Shown here in pieces: positions 6,238-12,986 of a DNA stretch of 13,946 bases (position 1 is its first letter; every line of letters starts with the position of its first letter). The position numbers and the translations under genes are program-made. Under the pieces are notes generated by a model. It ran no database searches. It saw only the letters and a program-made list of their open reading frames with translations, and was not told where the DNA came from. Source of the DNA: Jeotgalicoccus sp052093725 (lineage in GTDB: Bacteria > Bacillota > Bacilli > Staphylococcales > Salinicoccaceae); the NCBI GenBank assembly GCA_052093725.1, contig JBQDHL010000041.1, positions 1-13,946 on the forward strand, given 5' to 3'.

Positions 6238-7126
6238 GGTTATACGCTTTTTCAAGCTTCTCAATATTAAATTTTTTCATTTTAAGAAATGCTTTTGTTA
6301 CGCGTGCAAGCTGTTCAGGTGTCCCATGTTCAAACATATCGTCCATAACTTTCGGAACAATCTGCCAGGAAACTCCATACTTATCTTTCAGCCAGCCGCA
6401 CTCTTCCGCTTCCGGCACCGCTGATAACTTTTTCCAGTATTTATCAATTTCTTTCTGATCTTCACACTTAACGAGCAGTGAAATACCTTCTGAGAAATTA
6501 AAATCATGCTTATGGCCGCTGTCTTTAAATGCAAAACGTTTTTTAGCCAGCTTCGCTTCCCCGTGCATCACCATATCTTCGGTATCAGGTTCCATTCCCG
6601 GAGGGAAATTGACCGACGCAAGATGCTCGCTCTTTTTAAATGTGTCGACGTAAAGCTTCATTGCTTCTTTCGCTTTGCCTTTACTGTCATTCGCAAACAT
6701 TAACGACGGCACAATATGATTTTTTCCACTACGGTGTTCGTGAAGCCACAGCTGCCACGACGTACCGTACTTATCCTGCACCCAGGCATATTTGTCGTTA
6801 AACGGATACTTGTCGAGCGGCATTAAAATCTGTCCGTCTATCTTCAGCTCTTTGTATAGTTTATCTATCAGTTCTTCATTTTCTTTATCTATCTGCACGA
6901 TAAAAGAAATCGACGGATTCTTTATAGCATACGGTCCGGCACTGATTGCCATAAACTCATAGCCCATCAATTTAAACACCATCTGCGTCGCATCACCCGA
7001 CGGCGTATCAGCAAATGTATCTTTTGCATTAATTTCAGAATCCGGAAAGATTGAAGTATACCATTCGACGGCTGCTTCAGCTTCTGTATCAAACCATAAA
7101 TGCGGAACAATCTTTTGATATTTCAC
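6230..7126 (-). CDS. Two-domain VOC (PhnB/glyoxalase-like) protein
   Basis: A 298-residue cytoplasmic protein with two tandem vicinal-oxygen-chelate domains of the PhnB / 3-demethylubiquinone-9 3-methyltransferase-like type. Domain one (about 3-130) begins IVPHLWFDTEAEAAVEWY and ends DKYGTSWQLWL. Domain two (about 137-260) begins HIVPSLMFANDSKGKAKEA and ends DKYGVSWQIVP. The repeated DKYG.SWQ motifs at 118-126 and 248-256 show an internal duplication. A helical tail follows. Substrate unknown; the metal-ligand positions of true glyoxalases are not clearly kept. The start is GTG at 7126, eight bases after AAAGGAG, because the ATG just upstream is out of frame and stops at once. It lies 71 bases downstream of the oxidase gene with its own -10-like box, so co-transcription is possible but not required. 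Confidence 0.85.
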   Translation of the reverse strand: MKYQKIVPHLWFDTEAEAAVEWYTSIFPDSEINAKDTFADTPSGDATQMVFKLMGYEFMAISAGPYAIKNPSISFIVQIDKENEELIDKLYKELKIDGQILMPLDKYPFNDKYAWVQDKYGTSWQLWLHEHRSGKNHIVPSLMFANDSKGKAKEAMKLYVDTFKKSEHLASVNFPPGMEPDTEDMVMHGEAKLAKKRFAFKDSGHKHDFNFSEGISLLVKCEDQKEIDKYWKKLSAVPEAEECGWLKDKYGVSWQIVPKVMDDMFEHGTPEQLARVTKAFLKMKKFNIEKLEKAYNQK

Positions 7127-7165
7127 ACTGCCATCTCCTTTAAATTTAATCCATTATTCACGTAC

Positions 7166-7171
7166 ATTATA
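7166..7171 (-). promoter_or_regulatory. Possible -10 box for the VOC gene
   Basis: TATAAT on the minus strand 40 bases before the GTG start. No convincing -35 hexamer at 16-18 bp, so this is only a weak call. Confidence 0.3.
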
Positions 7172-7197
7172 ACTTAATTACAATGATACCAATAATG

Positions 7198-8346
7198 TTA
7201 TGACAGAAGTGATTCATCCGCTTTTGAAAAACGGATGAGCTTAAATGGAGAAATATCGTGCGCTGTCGTCCCGTCAACTGATAAATCAGACAGAATCGAA
7301 CCAATTGCACTGGCGAACTTAAATCCGTGTCCTGAAAAACCGCCAGCCAAGATAATATTAGGGTTTTCAGGATGCACATCGATAATGAAATCATCATCCG
7401 GCGTCCGGGAGAACATACAGACTTTCCCAGCCATCAGCTCGCCCGCAGCCTGCGGCATATAACGCTCAAGGAACGCTCGATCATCATTTTCATCCTGCTC
7501 ATATGCACCGTATTCACGATTCAGTTCATCAGGATCACAATTGATATCGTTATCCATACTGCCGAGCTTCAGACCGTAATCATCAAAATTCGGGAAACCG
7601 TAATAGAGCCCGTGATCTTTCGTATCGAATATGTAACACGGGAAATCATTGCCGTAAAGATTCCTTTCATGCGGTTTAAACCAGCTGATTGTTTTACGTA
7701 CCGGCTGAATTTTTAAATCAAGGTCAGGCAGCAGTTTCGGCAGCCAAGCCCCTGCTGTGACAATGACTTTCTCTCCGTGATAGATTCCCTTATCAGTTTT
7801 AACAGTGATAAAATTCTCTTCCTGTTCAACAGACACAACCGCTTCATTCTCGTGAACCTCAGCACCGTACTTAATCGCTTCATCCTTATAAGCCGTCAGG
7901 CAATCCTCACTGAATAAAAATCCGGCACTCGGGTCAAAACAGCCGATATAATCATCCGGAATATCGAGACCGCGCCATTTATCCGTCAATTCACCAGCAG
8001 ACATTACTTTGTATGGAATGTTATTGGAAATCGCACTTTCAATAGCCACTTCAACAAACTTAGAGTCCGGATATCCGATAGTAATTGCACCAGTCTTCCT
8101 GTACAGTTCTCTCCCGACAGCGGTCTCAAGCTCACCCCATAACTTCAACGACTCCATCGCAAGAGGCACGTAACTGCTGCCGTGGCCGTAACTCAATCTG
8201 AGCATCCTCGTCATACCGTGATGACTCCCCATCTGATTCGGAATCTCATACTTATCCAGCACCAGTACGCGCGCACCCTGTTTCGCTCTGAAATAAGCAG
8301 CAGCAATACCCATCGAGCCGCCACCAGCAACAATTACATCATACAT
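7198..8346 (-). CDS. solA: N-methyl-L-tryptophan / sarcosine oxidase-like FAD amine oxidase
   Basis: A 382-residue flavoenzyme of the monomeric sarcosine oxidase / SolA group, which oxidatively demethylates secondary amino acids with release of formaldehyde and H2O2. The FAD dinucleotide-binding motif GGGSMGIAAAY is at residues 8-18, followed by GSHHGMTRMLR (40-50). GLKLG places the oxygen-activating lysine at 260. Cys310 in AGKVCMFSRTPDDDF matches the cysteine that covalently holds FAD in MSOX and SolA, and FSGHGFKFA (338-346) is the usual C-terminal motif. Length and order follow E. coli SolA throughout. The start has a GGGG Shine-Dalgarno nine bases upstream. Substrate (sarcosine, N-methyltryptophan or another N-methyl amino acid) cannot be settled from sequence, and neighbouring genes give no pathway hint. 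Confidence 0.88.
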   Translation of the reverse strand: MYDVIVAGGGSMGIAAAYFRAKQGARVLVLDKYEIPNQMGSHHGMTRMLRLSYGHGSSYVPLAMESLKLWGELETAVGRELYRKTGAITIGYPDSKFVEVAIESAISNNIPYKVMSAGELTDKWRGLDIPDDYIGCFDPSAGFLFSEDCLTAYKDEAIKYGAEVHENEAVVSVEQEENFITVKTDKGIYHGEKVIVTAGAWLPKLLPDLDLKIQPVRKTISWFKPHERNLYGNDFPCYIFDTKDHGLYYGFPNFDDYGLKLGSMDNDINCDPDELNREYGAYEQDENDDRAFLERYMPQAAGELMAGKVCMFSRTPDDDFIIDVHPENPNIILAGGFSGHGFKFASAIGSILSDLSVDGTTAHDISPFKLIRFSKADESLLS

Positions 8347-8401
8347 ACCAATACGCCCCTTTTTTATATTTTTCGTAATGCTGTGAGGTTATGTTTACCA
8401 G

Positions 8402-8407
8402 ATAGTA
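8402..8407 (-). promoter_or_regulatory. Extended -10 promoter element for solA
   Basis: TGC-TACTAT on the minus strand forms an extended -10 about 55 bases upstream of the ATG. There is no good -35 at 17 bp, which an extended -10 can tolerate. Confidence 0.4.
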
Positions 8408-8494
8408 GCATTTATCTATACAAAATGAAAGAATATTCAGTATTAATAAAATTAATGATTTAATTGCAGAAAGTTTTGAGCTGACAGCATAATA

Positions 8495-8536
8495 TTGTAA
8501 AAATAAAAACTCCTGATATCAAAGATATCAGGAGTT
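8495..8536 (-). terminator. Intrinsic terminator of rpsR
   Basis: 13-bp perfect stem (8508-8520 with 8524-8536), AAA/TTT triloop, followed on the minus strand by TTTTTATTTTT. It starts 10 bases after the rpsR stop codon. A strong terminator. Confidence 0.92.
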
Positions 8537-8546
8537 CAGTACTTTC

Positions 8547-8786
8547 TTACTGTTCTTCTTTAACGTATGGTAATAATGCCATGTGACGTGAACGTTTGAT
8601 AGCACCAGTTAACTGACGCTGATACTTCGCTGAAGTACCTGTTACACGTCTAGGAAGAATTTTCCCACGTTCAGAAATGAACTTTTTAAGAAGTTCTACT
8701 TCTTTGTAGTCGATATGCGTAATACCGTTTGCTGTGAAATAACAAACTTTTTTACGACGTTTACCGCCTCTTCTTGGACCTGCCAT
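8547..8786 (-). CDS. rpsR: 30S ribosomal protein S18
   Basis: S18 is a small-subunit protein that binds 16S rRNA together with S6. The 79-residue product is basic and matches the family: MAGPRRGGKRRKK, CYFTANGITHIDYKEVELLKKFI, and GKILPRRVTGTSAKYQRQLT. GGAGGG eight bases before the ATG supports the start. In most Firmicutes rpsR is the third gene of rpsF-ssb-rpsR. Here it is 4.2 kb away from ssb, behind its own near-consensus promoter and a structured leader, and closed by its own terminator. Confidence 0.98.
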   Translation of the reverse strand: MAGPRRGGKRRKKVCYFTANGITHIDYKEVELLKKFISERGKILPRRVTGTSAKYQRQLTGAIKRSRHMALLPYVKEEQ

Positions 8787-8812
8787 AGTAAGCCCTCCTC
8801 TACAGATTAGTT

Positions 8813-8835
8813 AATTCGACTGTGTGGATCGAATT
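8813..8835 (-). promoter_or_regulatory. Structured 5' leader hairpin of rpsR
   Basis: 7-bp perfect arms AATTCGA / TCGAATT (8813-8819, 8829-8835) with a 9-base loop. Beyond a 3x3 internal loop a second 5-bp stem GATTA / TAATC extends the structure. It lies in the roughly 107-nt rpsR leader just before the Shine-Dalgarno. There is no T-run, so it is not a terminator; a translational regulatory element is possible. Confidence 0.45.
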
Positions 8836-8899
8836 GTATAATCCATAACTTAGTTATTTACTAAACGTGTGTTTTATAATGTGTGTATGTGCACGATAT

Positions 8900-8928
8900 A
8901 TATTACAACTTTTGTGGTAAAAAGTCAA
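8900..8928 (-). promoter_or_regulatory. Dedicated promoter of rpsR
   Basis: TTGACT (minus strand, 8923-8928), 17-bp spacer, TAATAT (8900-8905): five of six matches in -35 and a good -10. The -35 box directly adjoins the stop codon (8929-8931) of the upstream membrane-protein gene. Confidence 0.75.
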
Positions 8929-9711
8929 TTATTGATTTTGCGAACTCTTCTTACTTGTGATAAACATCACAACATAGACTAATATAATCACGACTATCAG
9001 AGCTATAAGTGAGATAGTAATATAGCTCTCACTCTGCGGCCCGCCTTCAGCAAATATCTGCGCAATGATTTCCGGTGCAGCTAGTGCAAATGCAAGGAAT
9101 GCGAAAAACCATTGTTTCATAATGAGCGATCCAATAACTATTGTTGCGAGCAGGATAAATCCAATTGTAATATTTACGCCGCTACTTAGTTCGAAAAATC
9201 TGACCAGCGGGTAATTACGAACAAGGAACAAACTCCCAACTAATATCCCCATATATAACATACTGAATAGCCCACTGAATACATATCCTTTGATATCAAG
9301 TTTTTCTGTTCTGATACTGCCATAATTTATAACAATTTTTCTAAATACAGCATAGAAAGTCAGTGGTCCCAGTACAATAATTGCTAAATAATATAACATA
9401 TTGCTCAGTGTCCATTCGAACGTTCCTGCAATCAATGTCGGTATCGTCAGAATTCCTGCAAGGTATATAGTAAACAATGTAATATATCGTTTCAAATGAT
9501 TTTCTTTCGGCATCTCCCCGGAAATATTTTTAAGGTACTCCTTCACCGAACCGCCGGTAATACTGTCGACTGATTTCCCATCCTGTTCTGCCTGAATTAA
9601 ATGGTCTTCAAGTTCTGCTTCCATATCATCAATCGCTTCATCCTGTTTGCCATGCACCATCATTTCAACTCTAAATTCTGTTAAAAATCTTTCAGCTTCT
9701 TTACTTAACAT
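8929..9711 (-). CDS. PadR-partner membrane protein with N-terminal HAAS-type domain
   Basis: A 260-residue protein. Residues 1-70 are a charged helical domain (MLSKEAERFLTEFRVEM, EAIDDMEAELEDHLIQAEQDGKS, EYLKNIS) typical of the HAAS/DUF1700-like domain in genes placed after PadR regulators. Six predicted transmembrane helices follow (about 77-96, 102-123, 143-164, 181-198, 201-220, 230-252) and a short polar tail. The ATG at 9711 follows AGAGGTG by six bases and lies one base after the padR stop. An in-frame GTG at 9720 inside the Shine-Dalgarno was rejected. It forms a two-gene operon with padR. Probably senses or answers envelope stress by analogy with similar pairs, but the exact function is unknown. 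Confidence 0.75.
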   Translation of the reverse strand: MLSKEAERFLTEFRVEMMVHGKQDEAIDDMEAELEDHLIQAEQDGKSVDSITGGSVKEYLKNISGEMPKENHLKRYITLFTIYLAGILTIPTLIAGTFEWTLSNMLYYLAIIVLGPLTFYAVFRKIVINYGSIRTEKLDIKGYVFSGLFSMLYMGILVGSLFLVRNYPLVRFFELSSGVNITIGFILLATIVIGSLIMKQWFFAFLAFALAAPEIIAQIFAEGGPQSESYITISLIALIVVIILVYVVMFITSKKSSQNQ

Positions 9712-9712
9712 A

Positions 9713-10039
9713 TTAGTCACCTCTTACCAGGCTGTTCATGCCTGAGTTTAGTTTCTCCCATTTATCTTTAAACACTTTCAATTCTTTTTTGCCTGTTTCA
9801 CTGATGGAATAATATTTCCTTTTTGGTCCGCCGCTATCCGACTTAACCATCCTCGTATTCACGTATCCTTTTTTACTCAATCTGAGCAATACAGGATAAA
9901 TGCTGCCTTCACTTATATCCGGAAAATTATGGCCTTCAAGTTTCTTCGTAATTTCATAACCGTACGTCTCGCCTTGGGAAATGAGCCCCAAAATCGCCCC
10001 GTCCAGCAAACCCTTCATTATCTGATCACTGACTGACAT
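9713..10039 (-). CDS. PadR-family transcriptional regulator
   Basis: A 108-residue PadR-type winged-helix protein, usually a homodimeric repressor. It shows the family pattern: LLDGAILGLISQGETYGYEITKKL, then SEGSIYPVLLRLSKKGYV (recognition helix and start of wing), GGPKRKYYSISETGKKEL (wing), and a short C-terminal dimerisation helix, as in the small subfamily-2 PadRs. AGGAGG lies six bases before the ATG. It is first in an operon with the HAAS-type membrane protein. The upstream region carries several AGATAGT-type repeats, one inverted pair overlapping the -10 box, which fits autorepression. The ligand or signal is not predictable. Confidence 0.93.
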   Translation of the reverse strand: MSVSDQIMKGLLDGAILGLISQGETYGYEITKKLEGHNFPDISEGSIYPVLLRLSKKGYVNTRMVKSDSGGPKRKYYSISETGKKELKVFKDKWEKLNSGMNSLVRGD

Positions 10040-10054
10040 TTCCGGCCTCCTAAT

Positions 10055-10083
10055 CTAACTATGTTGCATTGACAGATAGTTAG
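10055..10083. repeat. Inverted repeat in the padR leader
   Basis: 8-bp perfect arms CTAACTAT (10055-10062) and ATAGTTAG (10076-10083) with a 13-base centre, between the padR promoter and its Shine-Dalgarno. It could be a PadR operator or an RNA hairpin in the leader. Confidence 0.55.
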
Positions 10084-10112
10084 CTTTTTAAAAAGACAGC
10101 CGTTTTATTGAC

Positions 10113-10154
10113 TATCTTGTAATATAAGATACTACACTCTATTTGTTCCGTCAA
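10113..10154 (-). promoter_or_regulatory. padR operon promoter with overlapping inverted repeat
   Basis: TTGACG (minus strand, 10149-10154), 17-bp spacer, TATCTT as -10 (10126-10131). The -10 box is one arm of the inverted repeat TATCTT-N7-AAGATA (10113-10131), well placed for a bound repressor to block RNA polymerase. Confidence 0.6.
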
Positions 10155-10246
10155 CTACCTTACATAAAAAGATAGTTGTTTTTATTTTTAGGATGCCTTC
10201 ACGGACTTCATGAATGGTTCCGAAGCAAAATTCCTGTCCATAACAA

Positions 10247-10272
10247 CAAAAAGCCGGCTCCACCGAGCCGGT
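10247..10272 (-). terminator. Intrinsic terminator after modB
   Basis: GC-rich 7-8 bp stem (10253-10260 with 10265-10272), 4-base loop, followed on the minus strand by CTTTTTG. It starts about 14 bases after the modB stop, closing the modAB transcript before any modC. Confidence 0.9.
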
Positions 10273-10286
10273 GCTCAACACAATAT

Positions 10287-10964
10287 TTAATTTGTTGATT
10301 TTGTTCTTATAAACAGCAGCATAATAAACGAAATAATAATTATCGTTATGACCCACAGCCATGCGAGTTTCATATTACCCGACTGCAGGGCTACATAGAT
10401 AGCCGTTGGCAGTGTTTGCGTGCGTCCGGGTATATTTCCTGCGATCATCAGCGTGGCTCCGAATTCACCAAGTGCACGGGCGAAGCTCAGTATTGCTCCC
10501 GTCATCAGCGGTACGGATGCCAGCGGCAGCGTGATTTTCATGAATACCTGTAAATTACTCGCACCGTCGACTCGCGCTGCGTCTTCAATATCTTTATCGA
10601 TACTTAAAAATCCAGTTTTCGCCGCCTGGTACATCAGTGGAAATGATACAACCGTACTTGCAAGTACTGCTGCGTACCAAGTGAAAATGATCGACTGGCT
10701 GAATATCCATTCAACGATATTGCCGGCAAAACCATTACTGCCGAATATCACAATAAGAATAAAACCGACAACTGTTGGCGGCAGTACCATCGGCAGCATA
10801 ATTATTGTCTCTAGAATAATTTTTCCTTTAAAGTGTTTCCGCGTCATAAAGTGAGCCATCATTGTTCCGAAGATAAACGATAATATCAGTGCAATAAATG
10901 CGACTCTCAGCGACAGAAGAACCGGTGTCAGAAATTCTTCTGCTGTTATCCCGTAATTATTCAC
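10287..10964 (-). CDS. modB: Molybdate ABC transporter permease ModB
   Basis: Inner-membrane subunit of the molybdate importer. The 225-residue product is close to S. aureus ModB, with about five transmembrane helices. The cytoplasmic EAA loop at about 127-148 (EDAARVDGASNLQVFMKITLPL-type, with conserved Gly) would contact the ATPase, and FARALGEFGATLM (161-173) is a family signature. Start choice is uncertain: GTG at 10964 overlaps the modA stop by eight bases and gives a family-like N-terminus, while a TTG at 10985 would add seven residues. Neither has a clear Shine-Dalgarno, so coupling to modA is likely. No modC follows; a terminator does. Confidence 0.9.
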   Translation of the reverse strand: MNNYGITAEEFLTPVLLSLRVAFIALILSFIFGTMMAHFMTRKHFKGKIILETIIMLPMVLPPTVVGFILIVIFGSNGFAGNIVEWIFSQSIIFTWYAAVLASTVVSFPLMYQAAKTGFLSIDKDIEDAARVDGASNLQVFMKITLPLASVPLMTGAILSFARALGEFGATLMIAGNIPGRTQTLPTAIYVALQSGNMKLAWLWVITIIIISFIMLLFIRTKSTN

Positions 10965-11745
10965 GGGTAAAACCGTAGTCTTCAAATATTTTTAAAGCTG
11001 CTTCTGTCTGGAGGAATTCATAGAATGTTTCTGTCGCTTCAGTATTTTTTGAGTCGTTAATCAGTCCGACAGGATAGACTATCGCCTCATGTGTTCCTTC
11101 AGGAGCTGCTTCTACAATCTCTACCGAATTACTCGTTAACGCATCCGTTCTGTACACCAGTCCTGCATCAACTTCACCGCGTTCCACGTAAGTTAACACA
11201 GCACGAACGTCTTCTGCATATACGAGTAATGGATCAATTTCTTCAGTAATATCCATCGCTTCAAATGTTTCGACTGCATATTTTCCGGCCGGCACAGATT
11301 GCGGTGTTCCGACTGCAACTTGAGAAGCATCTGTAATATTATTAAATGATGTGACCGTCTGATTGTCAGTCGGAGTCACAAGCACTAATTCATTCTGCAG
11401 CAAATTAACCGAGGTTTCTTCGGAAATACTGCCGTTGTCAATCAGTGCATCGAAATCACTTTCTGAGGCTGAGAAGAAAATATCTGCGGGTGCACCCTGT
11501 GAAATTTGCTGCTGAAGTGCACCGGAGCCGCCAAAGTTAAAGTCCACTTTGATTTCCGGATGCGTATCATGAAAGACATCCGCTGTTTCCTCTAGTGCAT
11601 CTGTCAGACTCGCTGCTGCAGATACTGTCAGTGTTACAGTTTCTCCTGCTTCTTCTGTCTCATCGCCACTGCACGCCGAAAGAGTAATCAGTGTGGTCAA
11701 TGAAAACAGCAGTACAGCCAGTTTCGTTTTATTAAGGTAATTCAT
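10957..11745 (-). CDS. modA: Molybdate-binding lipoprotein ModA
   Basis: Extracellular substrate-binding lipoprotein for molybdate (or tungstate). The 262-residue product has a type II signal peptide with lipobox LSAC and lipidated Cys25. The mature part carries the ModA pocket motifs: SAAASLTDAL with Ser46, GGSGALQQQISQGAPADIFFS with Ser74, YAEDVRAVL with Val180, and GLVYRTDA with Tyr198. These correspond to the oxyanion ligands of E. coli ModA (Ser12, Ser39, Val152, Tyr170). The ATG at 11745 follows AGAGG by nine bases; an open frame to 11769 has no better start. First gene of modAB; promoter at about 11780-11808. Confidence 0.93.
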   Translation of the reverse strand: MNYLNKTKLAVLLFSLTTLITLSACSGDETEEAGETVTLTVSAAASLTDALEETADVFHDTHPEIKVDFNFGGSGALQQQISQGAPADIFFSASESDFDALIDNGSISEETSVNLLQNELVLVTPTDNQTVTSFNNITDASQVAVGTPQSVPAGKYAVETFEAMDITEEIDPLLVYAEDVRAVLTYVERGEVDAGLVYRTDALTSNSVEIVEAAPEGTHEAIVYPVGLINDSKNTEATETFYEFLQTEAALKIFEDYGFTRE

Positions 11746-11779
11746 TTGGATTGTCCTCTCAAAAACCATATTTAAATCA

Positions 11780-11808
11780 ATATTAGCCTTTAATTTTATA
11801 AAAGTAAA
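11780..11808 (-). promoter_or_regulatory. modAB promoter
   Basis: TTTACT (minus strand, 11803-11808), 17-bp spacer, TAATAT (11780-11785), directly after the terminator of the preceding gene. No clear ModE-type operator is seen. Confidence 0.55.
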
Positions 11809-11812
11809 TTCA

Positions 11813-11848
11813 TTAAAAAAGCAGAACCCTTAATGATAAAGGTTCTGC
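11813..11848 (-). terminator. Intrinsic terminator of the ModA-like paralogue gene
   Basis: 8-bp stem GCAGAACC / GGTTCTGC (11821-11828, 11841-11848), extendable inward, followed on the minus strand by TTTTTT. It starts 15 bases after the stop codon of the upstream ModA-like gene and separates it from modAB. Confidence 0.88.
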
Positions 11849-11862
11849 CTGAATGTTATATG

Positions 11863-12759
11863 TTAAACAATATAGCCGTAATTCGTAAAGATTTCCAGCG
11901 CTTCTTCTGATTGTAAATAATCATAGAAAATATCCGCTGCACTCCCGTCGTCAACACTGTTAGATAAGCCCAGTCCGTAAACGAAAGGCTCCAGTATTGA
12001 ACGCGGCGCACGTGAAATTATACGTACTCCGTCGTCTTCTGAAACATCTGTTCTAAGGAGGAATCCAGCATCCGAATCACCTTCTGCAATATCTTTAACA
12101 GCAGTTTCAGCATCTACTACTTTTTCGATGCTGTCGGGATTCATATTTCTTTCTTCTTCCTGAACAAGGAGCTCTTCAGCATATGTCCCAGACAAGGAAT
12201 CTTCGGGATCGACAATTGTCAATGACGTATCCTCATTATTAAAAATATCATTGTATGTAGTGATATTTTCATTCTCGGAACCTGTAATAAGTACAAGTTC
12301 ATTGATGAGCAGATACTTCGTCGCAAGCTGATTTAAAATACCCGCTTCAACGAGTGAATCATATCCTTCATCAGAGCTTGAGAAATAAATATCCATGTCC
12401 TCATCATTACCTTCGATTAAATCTTCAGTCAGTGTTTCTGTATGACCATATTGAACATCGACTTTAATACCTTCGTTATCCTTTTCAAAGAGGGTAATCA
12501 GTTCGTCCATTACGCCTTCAAGACTCTGCTCGGCAGTAATATACACAACGTCGTCCTCTTCTGAGACTGGCTCTTCTTCGACAGATTGATTTGCCTCTTC
12601 TGATGCATCTTCAGCTTCTTCCTCTGTACTCTCTTCGGTTTCCCGCGTTTCGTCACTTTCTGACTCGTTATCAGAGGATTCGTCATCATTACTACAAGCT
12701 GCTAAAATCACGCACAGCGATAGTAAAAGTGCCCATCCGAGGACATTTTTTCTAATCAT
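11863..12759 (-). CDS. Diverged ModA-like substrate-binding lipoprotein
   Basis: A 298-residue lipoprotein with lipobox LAAC and lipidated Cys22. A highly acidic Ser/Glu/Asp linker follows (about 23-70), then a binding-protein domain collinear with the adjacent ModA: ITAEQSLEGVMDEL, DMDIYFSSSDEGYDSL, LLINELVLITGSENE, SLSGTYAEELL, DAGFLLRTDV, EALEIFTNYGY. Compared with ModA, the first pocket serine is kept (Ser79). The second is threonine (Thr108), the EDVR segment is replaced (AETAV), and the ligand tyrosine is leucine (Leu235). Ligand preference has therefore probably changed or been lost. AGGAGC lies nine bases before the ATG. It has its own terminator, so it is not co-transcribed strongly with modAB. 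Likely an ancient tandem duplicate of modA. Confidence 0.8.
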   Translation of the reverse strand: MIRKNVLGWALLLSLCVILAACSNDDESSDNESESDETRETEESTEEEAEDASEEANQSVEEEPVSEEDDVVYITAEQSLEGVMDELITLFEKDNEGIKVDVQYGHTETLTEDLIEGNDEDMDIYFSSSDEGYDSLVEAGILNQLATKYLLINELVLITGSENENITTYNDIFNNEDTSLTIVDPEDSLSGTYAEELLVQEEERNMNPDSIEKVVDAETAVKDIAEGDSDAGFLLRTDVSEDDGVRIISRAPRSILEPFVYGLGLSNSVDDGSAADIFYDYLQSEEALEIFTNYGYIV

Positions 12760-12797
12760 TGCGATTTCGCTCCTACATAAAAGATTGTATACACTTC

Positions 12798-12803
12798 ATT
12801 ATA
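12798..12803 (-). promoter_or_regulatory. Probable -10 box of the ModA-like gene
   Basis: TATAAT on the minus strand 39 bases upstream of the ATG, without a good -35 at 17 bp. A second TATAAT lies further upstream near 12838. The absence of -35 boxes hints at a need for an activator, or simply a weak promoter. Confidence 0.4.
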
Positions 12804-12891
12804 AACACTATGAACTAAAAACTACACCAATATATAATTATAAAGACGATAAAAATTGTTTATGTATTACGATATTTAAAAAATATAAAAT

Positions 12892-12922
12892 AAAAACCCG
12901 AGATACGGTATCTCGGGTTTTT
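12892..12922 (-). terminator. Intrinsic terminator of rpsF-ssb
   Basis: 9-bp GC-rich stem CCCGAGATA / TATCTCGGG with CGG/CCG triloop, flanked by A5/T5 and followed on the minus strand by TTTTTATTTT. It lies about 65 bases after the ssb stop. A strong terminator that ends the operon before rpsR. Confidence 0.9.
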
Positions 12923-12986
12923 CACACATTTCACACACATTATTAAAACACACGATAACAAAGTTTGGATTGTTATATTTTATTTA

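Noticed and set aside
10132..10362. Minus-strand open frame spanning the modB 3' end and padR promoter
   Set aside because: It runs through the modB terminator and the padR promoter, overlaps modB in another frame and encodes nothing recognisable.
12780..12870. ModE-type operator upstream of the ModA-like gene
   Set aside because: The region is AT-rich with TATATAAT-like strings, but no pair of ModE half-sites with proper spacing could be made out.
8787..12986. The ssb-rpsR insertion as a recent mobile element
   Set aside because: No transposase, integrase, terminal inverted repeats or direct-repeat target duplication was found at the borders, and base composition looks like that of the neighbours.
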